Assembly: GCA_910583985.1 (NCBI GenBank)
Contig: CAJTYA010000019.1
Span: 1 to 31,216, forward strand
Source of the DNA: an uncultured Alistipes sp.
GTDB lineage: Bacteria > Bacteroidota > Bacteroidia > Bacteroidales > Rikenellaceae
Direction of reading: 5' to 3'
DNA: 31,216 bases
A program made the position numbers and the translations under genes. Shown here in pieces: positions 24,366-31,216 of this stretch (position 1 is the first letter of the stretch; each line of letters begins with the position of its first letter). The notes beneath the pieces are model-generated. The model was not told the origin of the DNA. It ran no database searches and saw only the letters and a list, made by a program, of their open reading frames with translations.

Positions 24366-24373
24366 CAAAGGTA
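24366..24373 (-). promoter_or_regulatory. -7 promoter element of the nuclease gene
   Basis: TACCTTTG on the minus strand, exact TAnnTTTG, 23 nt before the GTG start. If the TTG at 24354 were used the mRNA would be almost leaderless. Confidence 0.55.
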
Positions 24374-24560
24374 AAAAATTATGTGGTCATACGCACGGAC
24401 TCGCCCGCGCATCCCGGCGCCCGTCCCTCGCCGAGCGGCGGCGAACCGCCCCCCGGAAAAAACGTTTCGGGAAAAACAGCGACCGAACGGGCCCGCCATG
24501 CTCCCCGCCCGGAGCGACGCCATTCGGAGGGCCGAGGCACGGCGATTGCAAAAAATTGTT

Positions 24561-24568
24561 TACCTTTG
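24561..24568 (+). promoter_or_regulatory. -7 promoter element of obg
   Basis: TACCTTTG, exact TAnnTTTG. Transcription would begin near 24574, leaving a leader of about 90 nt. Confidence 0.55.
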
Positions 24569-24663
24569 AGGGCCGGCGGAGGGTGATAGGAACCCGCTCC
24601 GCCGCCCGGAAAAACCGCCGGGACGACGTTCCGTTCCGCCCGTACAACACACAACGCACACGC

Positions 24664-25662
24664 ATGGCCTCGTCCAATTTCGTCGATTACGTCAAAATAT
24701 TCGGCCGCTCCGGCAAGGGCGGCGCAGGCTCCCGCCATTTCCGCCGCGAAAAATACATCGAATTCGGAGGGCCCGACGGGGGCGACGGAGGCAACGGGGG
24801 CAGCATCGTCCTGCGCGGGAACAGCCAATACTGGACGCTCATCCACCTCAAATACCAGCGCCACATCTTCGCCGGAGACGGCGAATGCGGAAGCGGCGCC
24901 CGCTCGTCGGGCAAAAACGGCAAGGACGTCGTGCTGGACGTGCCGTTAGGGACGGTGGCCCGCGACGCCGAGACGGGCGAAATCGTCTGCGAAGTGACCG
25001 AGGAGGGACAGGACGCCGTGCTGCTCAAGGGCGGCCGGGGCGGACTGGGCAACTGGCACTTCAAGACGGCCACCAATCAGGCGCCCCGCTACGCCCAGCC
25101 CGGCGAGGATTGCAAGGAGGGGTGGTTCATTCTCGAACTCAAACTGCTGGCCGACGTGGGATTGGTCGGATTTCCCAATGCGGGCAAATCGACGTTACTC
25201 TCCGTCGTATCGGCCGCCAAACCCAAAATAGCCAACTACGCCTTCACGACGCTCGAACCCAACCTCGGCATCGTGGAGTGCCGCGACTCGCACTCGTTCG
25301 TGATGGCCGACATCCCCGGCATCATCGAGGGCGCCCATACGGGCAAGGGCCTCGGCACCCGGTTCCTGCGCCACATCGAACGCAACTCGGTGCTGCTGTT
25401 CATGATCCCGGCCGACTCGAAAGACGTCCGCGAGGAGTACCGTATCCTGCTCAACGAACTGGAACAGTACAACCCCGAACTGCTGGACAAGCAACGTCTG
25501 CTGGCCGTCACCAAAAGCGACCTGCTGGACGAGGAACTGACCGAGGCCATCGCAGCCGACCTGCCCGACCTGCCGACGGTGTTCATTTCCGCCGTCAGCG
25601 GGCTCCACATTCCCCAGCTCAAGGACATGCTCTGGGAGACGCTGCAAAAGGAAAACGGCTGA
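24664..25662 (+). CDS. obg: GTPase Obg/CgtA
   Basis: A 332-residue GTPase. The N-terminal Obg domain (about 1-158) has its glycine-rich strands (GGPDGGDGGNGGS, KGGRGGLGN). The G domain follows, with G1 GFPNAGKST (169-177), a switch region with TTLEPNLG, G3 DIPG (216-219) and G4 TKSD. Obg binds the 50S subunit late in assembly and senses (p)ppGpp. The protein ends soon after the G domain, without a C-terminal extension. The ATG at 24664 gives the family start MASSNFVDYVKI; the frame is open far upstream to 23839, but that part is antisense to the nuclease gene and is not coding. A -7 element precedes it. Confidence 0.97.
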   Translation: MASSNFVDYVKIFGRSGKGGAGSRHFRREKYIEFGGPDGGDGGNGGSIVLRGNSQYWTLIHLKYQRHIFAGDGECGSGARSSGKNGKDVVLDVPLGTVARDAETGEIVCEVTEEGQDAVLLKGGRGGLGNWHFKTATNQAPRYAQPGEDCKEGWFILELKLLADVGLVGFPNAGKSTLLSVVSAAKPKIANYAFTTLEPNLGIVECRDSHSFVMADIPGIIEGAHTGKGLGTRFLRHIERNSVLLFMIPADSKDVREEYRILLNELEQYNPELLDKQRLLAVTKSDLLDEELTEAIAADLPDLPTVFISAVSGLHIPQLKDMLWETLQKENG

Positions 25663-25927
25663 GCCGGGCAACGCACCCCGATCCCTACCACGGTACCGTA
25701 ACGTACGAAAAGCCCGTTTCCCCGCTGCGAAACGAGTCGCCCATACCTCTCGATAACCCGACGTTTCGGGCCGTGCGACGGCCGAACCCGACCGCAATCG
25801 CCCGCGGCGACAGCCACCGCCCCGGATCGGCCCCGTTCCGGACAGGCTCCAAAGCCGCGGTCCGGAAAGCGGGCAGGGGGCGAGTTTCCCATCGACATAT
25901 TCGACCATGCGGCCGCAACGGAAGGAC

Positions 25928-25947
25928 GGGCGGTCGAGAGGCCGCCC
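25928..25947 (-). terminator. Possible 3' end hairpin of the DUF5689/TonB receptor operon
   Basis: A 6-bp stem (GGGCGG, CCGCCC) with an 8-nt loop, 6 nt after the last stop codon. It is followed on the minus strand by GTCCTTCCG, with no real T-run. Confidence 0.35.
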
Positions 25948-25953
25948 TCCGTA

Positions 25954-26748
25954 TCAGAACCGGGGCGACTCCATCGCCGTGCACTTCGGCGAGACCACCC
26001 TCAACTGGTAGCGGCGGTTGAAGACCGAGAGGATGCCTTCGATGTACCCGCTGCCGTCGGGCAACGCGCGGGCGACGAAATCGGCCTGTCGGGGCACGCG
26101 GACGACCAGCGTGTCGCCGGAACGGTCGACCAGATGCCGGTCGACGTCCCGTTCCGCATCGCCCCAACTCGCCGCAACGGCTCCCTCGACGAACTGTACG
26201 TCCCCGAAGGCCACGAGCCTTCCGAGGTGCGACGCGTCCAGCTCGCCGAACGTCAGGACGAGAGGAGGCGTATCGACCATCTCCCCGTCGGTCTTGAGGC
26301 GCGTGAGCAGCGCGTCGCGCCCGATGAAACCGTTTTGGTAGGTCGGATCGGCGGAAGACGATCCCAAAGAGAGCGCCCCTGCGTAACCGCCCAGCACGAG
26401 CCCTCGGCAGGAGAGCCGGACGGGCTGCCCCACGGGAAAAAGCTCGAAGAGCCGCTCCCCGCCGGCCTTGATCTCGATGCCCCCGCTCGCATCCTGCACG
26501 ACGAGCGTCCGGGGGAACGCGCCGTAACGGTCGTTGGCGGTGATCGTACCGTGCACCTCCCACTCCTCGGCGACGACGAGCGGGTACCCCCGGTAAAGCG
26601 ACCGGACATAGGCGACCGACACGACGGTTGCATCCGGCCCGGAGGGCTCTCCGCCCGGTGTGCCGCCCGGCGTTTCGGGCCAAAGATTCCGCGTCGTGCA
26701 AGCCCACGCCAGCGCCGCCAGCAACAGGCAACTAATCCGTCCGTACAT
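25954..26748 (-). CDS. DUF5689-like lipoprotein (operon gene 3)
   Basis: A 264-residue exported lipoprotein (lipobox LAWAC, Cys17), followed by a Gly/Pro-rich linker (PETPGGTPGGEPSGPD). From about residue 40 it shows the DUF5689 pattern: VAYVRSLYRGYP, EEWEVHGTITANDRYGAFPRTLVVQDASGGIEI, and FPVGQPVRLSCRGLVLGGYAGALSLG. A second domain near 160-250 ends in YIEGILSVFNRRYQLRV. Such domains are beta-rich and look like OB-type folds. The gene overlaps the upstream DUF5689 gene by 17 bp, so the two are translationally coupled. It is probably a surface or periplasmic partner of the TonB-dependent receptor. No activity is known. Confidence 0.75.
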   Translation of the reverse strand: MYGRISCLLLAALAWACTTRNLWPETPGGTPGGEPSGPDATVVSVAYVRSLYRGYPLVVAEEWEVHGTITANDRYGAFPRTLVVQDASGGIEIKAGGERLFELFPVGQPVRLSCRGLVLGGYAGALSLGSSSADPTYQNGFIGRDALLTRLKTDGEMVDTPPLVLTFGELDASHLGRLVAFGDVQFVEGAVAASWGDAERDVDRHLVDRSGDTLVVRVPRQADFVARALPDGSGYIEGILSVFNRRYQLRVVSPKCTAMESPRF

Positions 26749-27529
26749 CGTTCAGGTCCCTTAATTTCAACCGATACACCGTGCGACCGCCCTCCTTTCC
26801 CTGCAACAAAATGCCCGTCAGCGTCACCGCCGTGCGGGGCACGGGGCCGGCCGCGAACGAGGCGTAACCGCTGGTGAACACATAGATCGAATCGCCCCGC
26901 GGTGTCTTGAACTTGAGCGACGCGCTGCGGGGCACGCCTCCGGACGCGGGGGAGGCCGCCACGGCCCATGTCGTATCGGCGGCCGCATCGAGCCGCAGGC
27001 CGTTCATGCGCACCAGACATCCCGTTTTCCCTGCGGAGAGCGCAGCGGGCGACGTCTCGCACGGCGCGGGTACGATGCATTCGGTCCACCGCGCGATATG
27101 CCGGTCGAGCACCACGCGGCTGTCCATGTAGGCCGGACGGGTCGAAGCGGCCGTGCCGAGACCGATCTTCAGCGTCCCTTCGTCGACGACGGCCGCCAGA
27201 CCGTCGAGCCGGACGGACACCCTGCCGCCCGGCGGATAGGCTCCGTAGAGGTCGTACCGCCCGGCCATGATCTCCGCCGCTCCGGTATTGTCCTCAATGA
27301 AAAAACTGCGGTAGAAATTGCCCGCGCTGTCGGACGTCGTCACATAGCCCGACACGACGATCCCCGTGCCCTGCACGGCGAAAGTCCCCGAAGCGCACCG
27401 TTCGCGCAGTGCGGCGAGCGTCATCGAAGGCAGGGGAACCGTATCGGCGAGCGGCACGGCCGCACCGAAGTCGTCGTAACCGCATCCGGCCGCGAGGGCC
27501 GCGAGCCACAGCAAAACGATCTTTTTCAT
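26732..27529 (-). CDS. DUF5689-like lipoprotein (operon gene 2)
   Basis: A 265-residue exported lipoprotein (LAAGC, Cys16). The DUF5689-type part covers about 35-135, with SMTLAALRERC, VVSGYVTTSDSAGNFYRSFFIEDNTGAAEIMAG and YPPGGRVSVRLDGLAAVVDEGTLKIG. A second half follows with ASLKFKTPRGDSIYVFTSGYASF and a last repeat of the OB-like pattern (RTAVTLTGILLQGKEGGRTVYRL). It is paralogous to the next gene. Its ATG overlaps the stop codon of the receptor gene in an ATGA arrangement (27526-27529), a sign of coupled translation. It likely works with the receptor at the outer membrane. Confidence 0.78.
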   Translation of the reverse strand: MKKIVLLWLAALAAGCGYDDFGAAVPLADTVPLPSMTLAALRERCASGTFAVQGTGIVVSGYVTTSDSAGNFYRSFFIEDNTGAAEIMAGRYDLYGAYPPGGRVSVRLDGLAAVVDEGTLKIGLGTAASTRPAYMDSRVVLDRHIARWTECIVPAPCETSPAALSAGKTGCLVRMNGLRLDAAADTTWAVAASPASGGVPRSASLKFKTPRGDSIYVFTSGYASFAAGPVPRTAVTLTGILLQGKEGGRTVYRLKLRDLNDVRTD

Positions 27530-30003
27530 CGGAACAGAAAATTAACCGTCAGATAATAGGTCCGCCCGTAGGCGTACAGGTATTTTGATGCGAAGGGAGC
27601 GATGCTGCGCGACGTGCCCGACCCTTCGACACGCAGCCGCATGGGCTCGTACCCGCTGTGCACCGTCTCGCGCCGGTCGAGCAGATTCGAGACCGACCCG
27701 GCGAGCGACAGATAGCGCCCGCCCAGATCGAAGGTCTTGCTCACGAAAAGGCCCAGATCGAAAGCCTCCGGCAGGCGCTCCTGTCCGGCCAGCCGGCGGA
27801 CCTCCTCGCCCGACAGCGCATAATCGTACACCCGGCGCATCCTGCGCAGCGGAGCGGGCGAGAGGAACCGTCCGCCCGCACAGGCCGCCGAAAGCGAGGC
27901 GGTCCACATCTTCCGTCCGCCGTAGCGCAATTCCGCCGCCGCGGTCCGCAGGGGCGAGTCGCCGACGAAAAACCCTTCAAGCAGACACGGCGCCCGCTCG
28001 ACGAGGCTCCCGTCGCGGTCGGAGAAGATCGCCGCCTGAGGATCGCCGCCGTACACGTCGTGCGACAGCGACGCCGCACAGGTCAGCTTCAGCCGGGGCG
28101 AAAGATCGAACGCGACGCCGAATTCGAGGCCCACATACCTGCGGTCGATGTCGCCGAGCGCCATCCGGCAGTACAGCGACGAGAGGTCGTCGTAATATCG
28201 GTAAACCCGCATACCGCCCCTCCGGCGCGTCGCATAGCCGGTCAGAGAGAGCGTCGCCCACCGGCCCGAAAACCGATAGCGCAGTTCGGCCCCGACGGAC
28301 CGTTCGCTGCGGGGCGCCCCGACCGTCGTCCGACGGGATTCCGGCGCTAAAAAGATGTCGTCCGCCCGTGGGGTCCCGCTTCCGCAGAAGAGGTCCAGCC
28401 CTATCGAATGCCGGGGCGAGAGACGGCACTCCGCCCCCGCACAGAGGCGATAGTCGACGAAACGCACGTCGGGCGAACGCCCCAAAGAGAGCTCGCCGGG
28501 GAAAAGCGCTTTCTCGTAATGCCCCCGGCGGAAAAATACGGTCCCACTGACCCGCAACCCGGCGTACCCGCTCCAACGTCCGTTGCGGCTGCCCGAAGAA
28601 AGCGTCGCCCAGCCCTCGCAGCTCCGAGCGCAGAGGTCGTACAGATAGCCGTAAGGCTCGCCCTCGCCCACCCTGCGCCCCGGACATCGGGCATCGTTGT
28701 CGGCCCGGTCGCCGAACACGGGATCGCCCGCGAGGTAAGGATCGACGTCGAGCAGGGCGGCCGCTCCGAGCAGGTCCTCCAGCCGACGGAACCGGCGCGT
28801 CCGCTGAAGACACCCCCTCGCTCCGCCGGAAAGTTCCGTCCTCGGCGCGAGACGATACGAGAAGAACGCCGCCGCCTGAAAATGACAGAGGCGGTCGACC
28901 GAACTGCCGACGACGTAGCGGGCCGTCCCGTCGGGGACGTTGGTCCGGCACAGCTCGTTCCAGTCGACCTGCGTATAGCGCACGTCGCCGGAGCGCCACG
29001 CCTCCCCGACCGCACCGCCGACCGTCGCATCGGCATAGAAACCGGGCATGTACCGATAATAGTCGGGATAGGGATTCGACGCATCGTACCAGTCGGGCGA
29101 CGTGACAGCCGATTCGCCCCAGAGTCCCGATGCGGAAACCGTCATCGAAAAATCCCCGCCGGGATCGTACCGCCACGAGAGCATCCCCAGCGGCATGCGG
29201 GCGGTCCGCACGCGGGCGGAGCGCACCCTGCCGCGCCACATGCCCCAAGCCGGGTTGTAGAGCCTGTCGCCCGTCAGTTCGAAAGCCTCGCCGAAGGTCG
29301 CGCTGCGCAGCCCCCGCTCGGAGGGCGCTTCGAGAAAAACGGCCGACAGCGTATGATGAGCGGCAAGGCGCAGGCTCACCGATCCGAACAGCGTCCAGTC
29401 GTCGGCGAACACGCCCCGGACATGGCGGTCGAATCCCCAACGACGGGAGAGCGCGCCCGACACGGCCCACCGCCCGCCGAACGTACCGCTCGCGAACGAC
29501 AGGCGGAAGCCCTGACGGAACCGCCTGTCGGCGAACATCCACCCGGCCCGGACGCCCCGCAAAGCGGACATCGCCTCGGCCGAATATTCGCGTACCTGCG
29601 CGGAAGCGCCCGCTTCTGACGGAGAAGGAGCACCCCCGAAACGTTCGTCCGAGGCGACGGGCGAATTTTCGAGCGCTGTGAGAACGCTCCAGTACATGTT
29701 TCCGGAAACGGGGTCGAAAAGCTCGATGCCGTCGAGCGACGCACGGCCCTCGGAGAGTTCGTACCCCCTGCGACGATAACGGACGAAAGAAAAGCGATAA
29801 CGCGAAAGCGTCGAAAAGGGAGAGTCATAGGCCGAAAGAGGCACCGAGAGCCACGCTTCGGCTCCGGCCTCGTCCCGCTCCCCGTCCGTGAGACGGTCCT
29901 CCTCTCGGCTCTCCCAACGATCGAAAACCGAAGGACCGTCCTGAGCGGGAGAACGGAAACACAAACATACGGCTATGGCGACGAGCGGAAAAAATCCTTT
30001 CAT
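27526..30003 (-). CDS. TonB-dependent receptor-like outer membrane protein (operon gene 1)
   Basis: An 825-residue protein with a signal peptide (MKGFFPLVAIAVCLCFRSPAQ). Residues about 55-115 look like the plug region of certain Bacteroidota receptors (RYRRRGYELSEGRASLDGIELFD and YWSVLTALENSP). From about 150 to the C-terminus there are alternating amphipathic strands of a large beta-barrel, ending in the aromatic outer-membrane signature YLTVNFLFR. The N-terminal carboxypeptidase-like domain usual in SusC/RagA receptors is absent, and no clear TonB box is visible. It heads an operon with two DUF5689 lipoproteins, replacing the usual SusD partner. The ligand is unknown. The ATG at 30003 is chosen because it begins the signal peptide. 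Confidence 0.85.
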   Translation of the reverse strand: MKGFFPLVAIAVCLCFRSPAQDGPSVFDRWESREEDRLTDGERDEAGAEAWLSVPLSAYDSPFSTLSRYRFSFVRYRRRGYELSEGRASLDGIELFDPVSGNMYWSVLTALENSPVASDERFGGAPSPSEAGASAQVREYSAEAMSALRGVRAGWMFADRRFRQGFRLSFASGTFGGRWAVSGALSRRWGFDRHVRGVFADDWTLFGSVSLRLAAHHTLSAVFLEAPSERGLRSATFGEAFELTGDRLYNPAWGMWRGRVRSARVRTARMPLGMLSWRYDPGGDFSMTVSASGLWGESAVTSPDWYDASNPYPDYYRYMPGFYADATVGGAVGEAWRSGDVRYTQVDWNELCRTNVPDGTARYVVGSSVDRLCHFQAAAFFSYRLAPRTELSGGARGCLQRTRRFRRLEDLLGAAALLDVDPYLAGDPVFGDRADNDARCPGRRVGEGEPYGYLYDLCARSCEGWATLSSGSRNGRWSGYAGLRVSGTVFFRRGHYEKALFPGELSLGRSPDVRFVDYRLCAGAECRLSPRHSIGLDLFCGSGTPRADDIFLAPESRRTTVGAPRSERSVGAELRYRFSGRWATLSLTGYATRRRGGMRVYRYYDDLSSLYCRMALGDIDRRYVGLEFGVAFDLSPRLKLTCAASLSHDVYGGDPQAAIFSDRDGSLVERAPCLLEGFFVGDSPLRTAAAELRYGGRKMWTASLSAACAGGRFLSPAPLRRMRRVYDYALSGEEVRRLAGQERLPEAFDLGLFVSKTFDLGGRYLSLAGSVSNLLDRRETVHSGYEPMRLRVEGSGTSRSIAPFASKYLYAYGRTYYLTVNFLFR

Positions 30004-30179
30004 CTCGTACTATCGGGATTTGTGTGAAGAGGATGCCCGGAGCTCGTTCCGACCGGACGAAAGGCGCCGTCCCCGTCCGGGAAACGACGAAAATACATAA
30101 GCGATGACTATAAAAACGACCGGCCCGAACGTCCATCCGGCTTTCCGGACCGCGTTCCGCACCGAGGCTTCCTCGAAAA

Positions 30180-30210
30180 CAAATCTAACGAAAATTTTTC
30201 GACCGGCCAA
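30180..30210 (-). promoter_or_regulatory. Promoter of the TonB receptor/DUF5689 operon
   Basis: On the minus strand TTG (30208-30210), 20-bp spacer, TAGATTTG (30180-30187), a full match to TTG-N19-21-TAnnTTTG. Transcription would begin near 30173, giving a leader of about 170 nt with several small hairpins, including TCCGG-AAAG-CCGGA. Confidence 0.75.
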
Positions 30211-30350
30211 CCTTTCCGCCCGAATCCGAAGGCAAAACGCGGCTCGAAGCGCGAAAAACGCCTGTGCAACGACAAGCCGTTTTCTTCAGGGAAGGAAACG
30301 CACTTCGGGAGAGGACGCATCCGCCTACCGTACCTATTACATAGAGAAAC

Positions 30351-30590
30351 CGCCCGCTGCGGCGCTTCTTCCGCGCCACCGCGCATCGAGTGCAGGCTGC
30401 CGGAACAGGTCGCCGACCGGACACCGTACAGCCACCCTGCCGACAAAACGCTGCGACCGGATCGAAAAGCTGAGCCCCGTCGCACCTTCGAAACCGCCTC
30501 TGCCGACACGCCGCCATTCCACCCACGGAGCTCGCCCCAAAGCAGGCTCCGAATACCCGACCCGCTGCGGGATCGACCACCGACCGGAGC
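30351..30590. repeat. Direct repeat R240, copy A
   Basis: About 240 bp repeated 315 bp further on as copy B. Over 72 nt (30399-30470 against 30714-30785) there is a single difference. Flanking parts are more diverged but collinear. No gene is supported inside. Confidence 0.8.
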
Positions 30591-30665
30591 CGCCCTCTGC
30601 CCCCGGAGAAGACGGCCGCATCTTGCGTCGCAACGGTACCGACGACAAAACGACGAGGATGAACC

Positions 30666-30905
30666 ACCCGCTGCGGCGCTCTTTTCGCGCCACCGCGGCA
30701 TCGTGCGCAAGCAGCCGGAACAGGTCGCCGACCGGACACCGTACAGCCACCCTGCCGACAAGACGCTGCGACCGGATCGAAAAGCAGGGTCCCGTCGCAC
30801 CTCGAAACCGCCTCTGCCGACAGGCCGCCGTTCCGACCGCGTCGTCCGCCTTCGAAGCGAGTTCCGAATGCCCGGCTCGCTGCGGGAAGCCGGCGGACCG
30901 ACCGT
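30666..30905. repeat. Direct repeat R240, copy B
   Basis: Second copy of the 240-bp repeat, in the same orientation, ending about 90 bp before the promoter of the 76-bp array. Both copies show long open frames on both strands, but these are explained by high GC. Confidence 0.8.
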
Positions 30906-30974
30906 TTCCGCAGCGCGCTTTCGGGGAAAATTTTCCTGCCGGCATCGGGAGCCGCCGGATGCGTCGAATTTCAA

Positions 30975-31004
30975 TTGTTTTTCTGACGAATTTCGTTACA
31001 TTTG
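30975..31004 (+). promoter_or_regulatory. Promoter driving the 76-bp repeat array
   Basis: TTG (30975-30977), 19-bp spacer, TACATTTG (30997-31004), a full match to the Bacteroidota consensus. Transcription would begin around 31009-31011, at the first base of the first 76-bp unit. No protein gene follows within the window. Confidence 0.75.
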
Positions 31005-31010
31005 TCTCAA

Positions 31011-31216
31011 AGAATTGGCTTACGCCAACGCGAACCGGGCTACCGCCCGACATTCGCTATTCTTTTCGACGAGATAGTTGTCCCGAAGAATTGGCTTACG
31101 CCAACGCGAACCGGGCTACCGCCCGACATTCGCTATTCTTTTCGACGAGATAGTTGTCCCGAAGAATTGGCTTACGCCAACGCGAACCGGGCTACCGCCC
31201 GACATTCGCTATTCTT
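31011..31216 (+). repeat. Perfect 76-bp tandem repeat array, structured, open at the window edge
   Basis: Units start at 31011, 31087 and 31163; the third is cut at the window end (54 of 76 bp). The copies are identical. Each unit can fold as RNA into a three-way junction: P1 pairs unit bases 1-5 (AGAAT) with 49-53 (ATTCT); P2 pairs TGGC (6-9) with GCCA (14-17), loop TTAC; P3 pairs GCGAA (20-24) with TTCGC (43-47) and continues as CGGGC (26-30) with GCCCG (35-39), loop TACC. A 23-nt linker separates units. The upstream end shows a worn partial copy (TTGTCTCAA at 31002-31010 against TTGTCCCGA in the array). The period is not a multiple of three, so a repeat protein is unlikely. A promoter lies directly upstream. 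Confidence 0.9.

Noticed and set aside
22952..24523. Minus-strand frame of 523 codons overlapping the nuclease gene
   Set aside because: Same strand as the nuclease but in another frame. The nuclease frame has the catalytic motifs; this one is Arg/Gly-rich without motifs.
30010..30210. 66-residue leader protein with a possible membrane helix before the TonB receptor
   Set aside because: A full-consensus promoter overlaps its start codon, so the proposed start would not be transcribed. Treated as 5' UTR.
30104..31153. Plus-strand open frame of 349 codons across the repeat island
   Set aside because: It runs through the 240-bp repeats, the array promoter and the first repeat units, is Arg/Pro/Ser-rich, and has no family signature. 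The frame changes phase with the 76-bp period.
31011..31216. CRISPR array or integron attC cassette array
   Set aside because: Units are identical over the full period with no variable spacers, and there are no open frames or attC core sites between them.
1..31216. tRNA, tmRNA, SRP RNA, RNase P RNA or known riboswitches
   Set aside because: I looked for T-loop GTTCRANNC with acceptor pairing, and for the conserved cores of the other RNAs, in all spacers and found none. A covariance-model search would be needed to exclude them fully.

Overview
The window looks like the chromosome of a GC-rich member of the Bacteroidales, most likely Alistipes or a close Rikenellaceae relative. The evidence is an UpxY-type NusG paralogue beside rfbA, a DUF3244 protein next to a membrane-anchored TPR regulator, DUF5689 lipoproteins with a TonB-dependent receptor, a peptidase M64, almost no Shine-Dalgarno sequences, and many copies of the Bacteroidota -7 promoter element TAnnTTTG in front of genes. 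The genus call is inference; no rRNA or marker comparison was possible. I find 23 protein genes, 16 to 18 of them with a recognisable family, and no tRNA, rRNA, IS transposase or CRISPR.

Layout. 1-1000: the start of a surface-polysaccharide locus running leftwards (upxY, then rfbA cut by the window edge), preceded by a leader rich in inverted repeats. 1410-4131: a DJ-1/PfpI protein, a periplasmic thioredoxin lipoprotein and a small unknown protein, all on the minus strand. 4549-7054: a DUF3244 protein and a TPR/HTH signalling protein. 7280-9155: two tandem paralogous secreted esterases on the plus strand. 10544-13632: peptidase M64, trxA and a YgbA-like protein. 13927-17996: dnaE, with a divergent DUF2007 gene. 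18303-25662: a mix of secreted and housekeeping genes (M48 protease, deoxyhypusine-synthase-like enzyme, era, a Spy/CpxP-like protein with a Cys cluster, a membrane-anchored nuclease, obg). 25954-30003: a translationally coupled operon of a TonB-dependent receptor and two DUF5689 lipoproteins, probably an outer-membrane uptake or binding system.

About one third of the window (roughly 10 kb) carries no gene I can support. These spacers are GC-rich, hold long accidental open frames, and contain several families of short tandem or palindromic repeats: a degenerate 80-bp repeat near 2.4 kb, a 77-bp tandem repeat flanked by two covarying hairpins at 19.2-19.8 kb, a ~240-bp direct duplication at 30.35-30.9 kb, and a perfect 76-bp tandem repeat running off the right edge.

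The most interesting object is that last array. A full-consensus Bacteroidota promoter (TTG, 19 bp, TACATTTG) ends about 6 nt before the first repeat unit, so transcription should begin almost exactly at the repeat boundary. Each unit can fold into a compact three-way junction. This looks like a transcribed array of identical structured RNAs and is my main candidate for an undescribed system.
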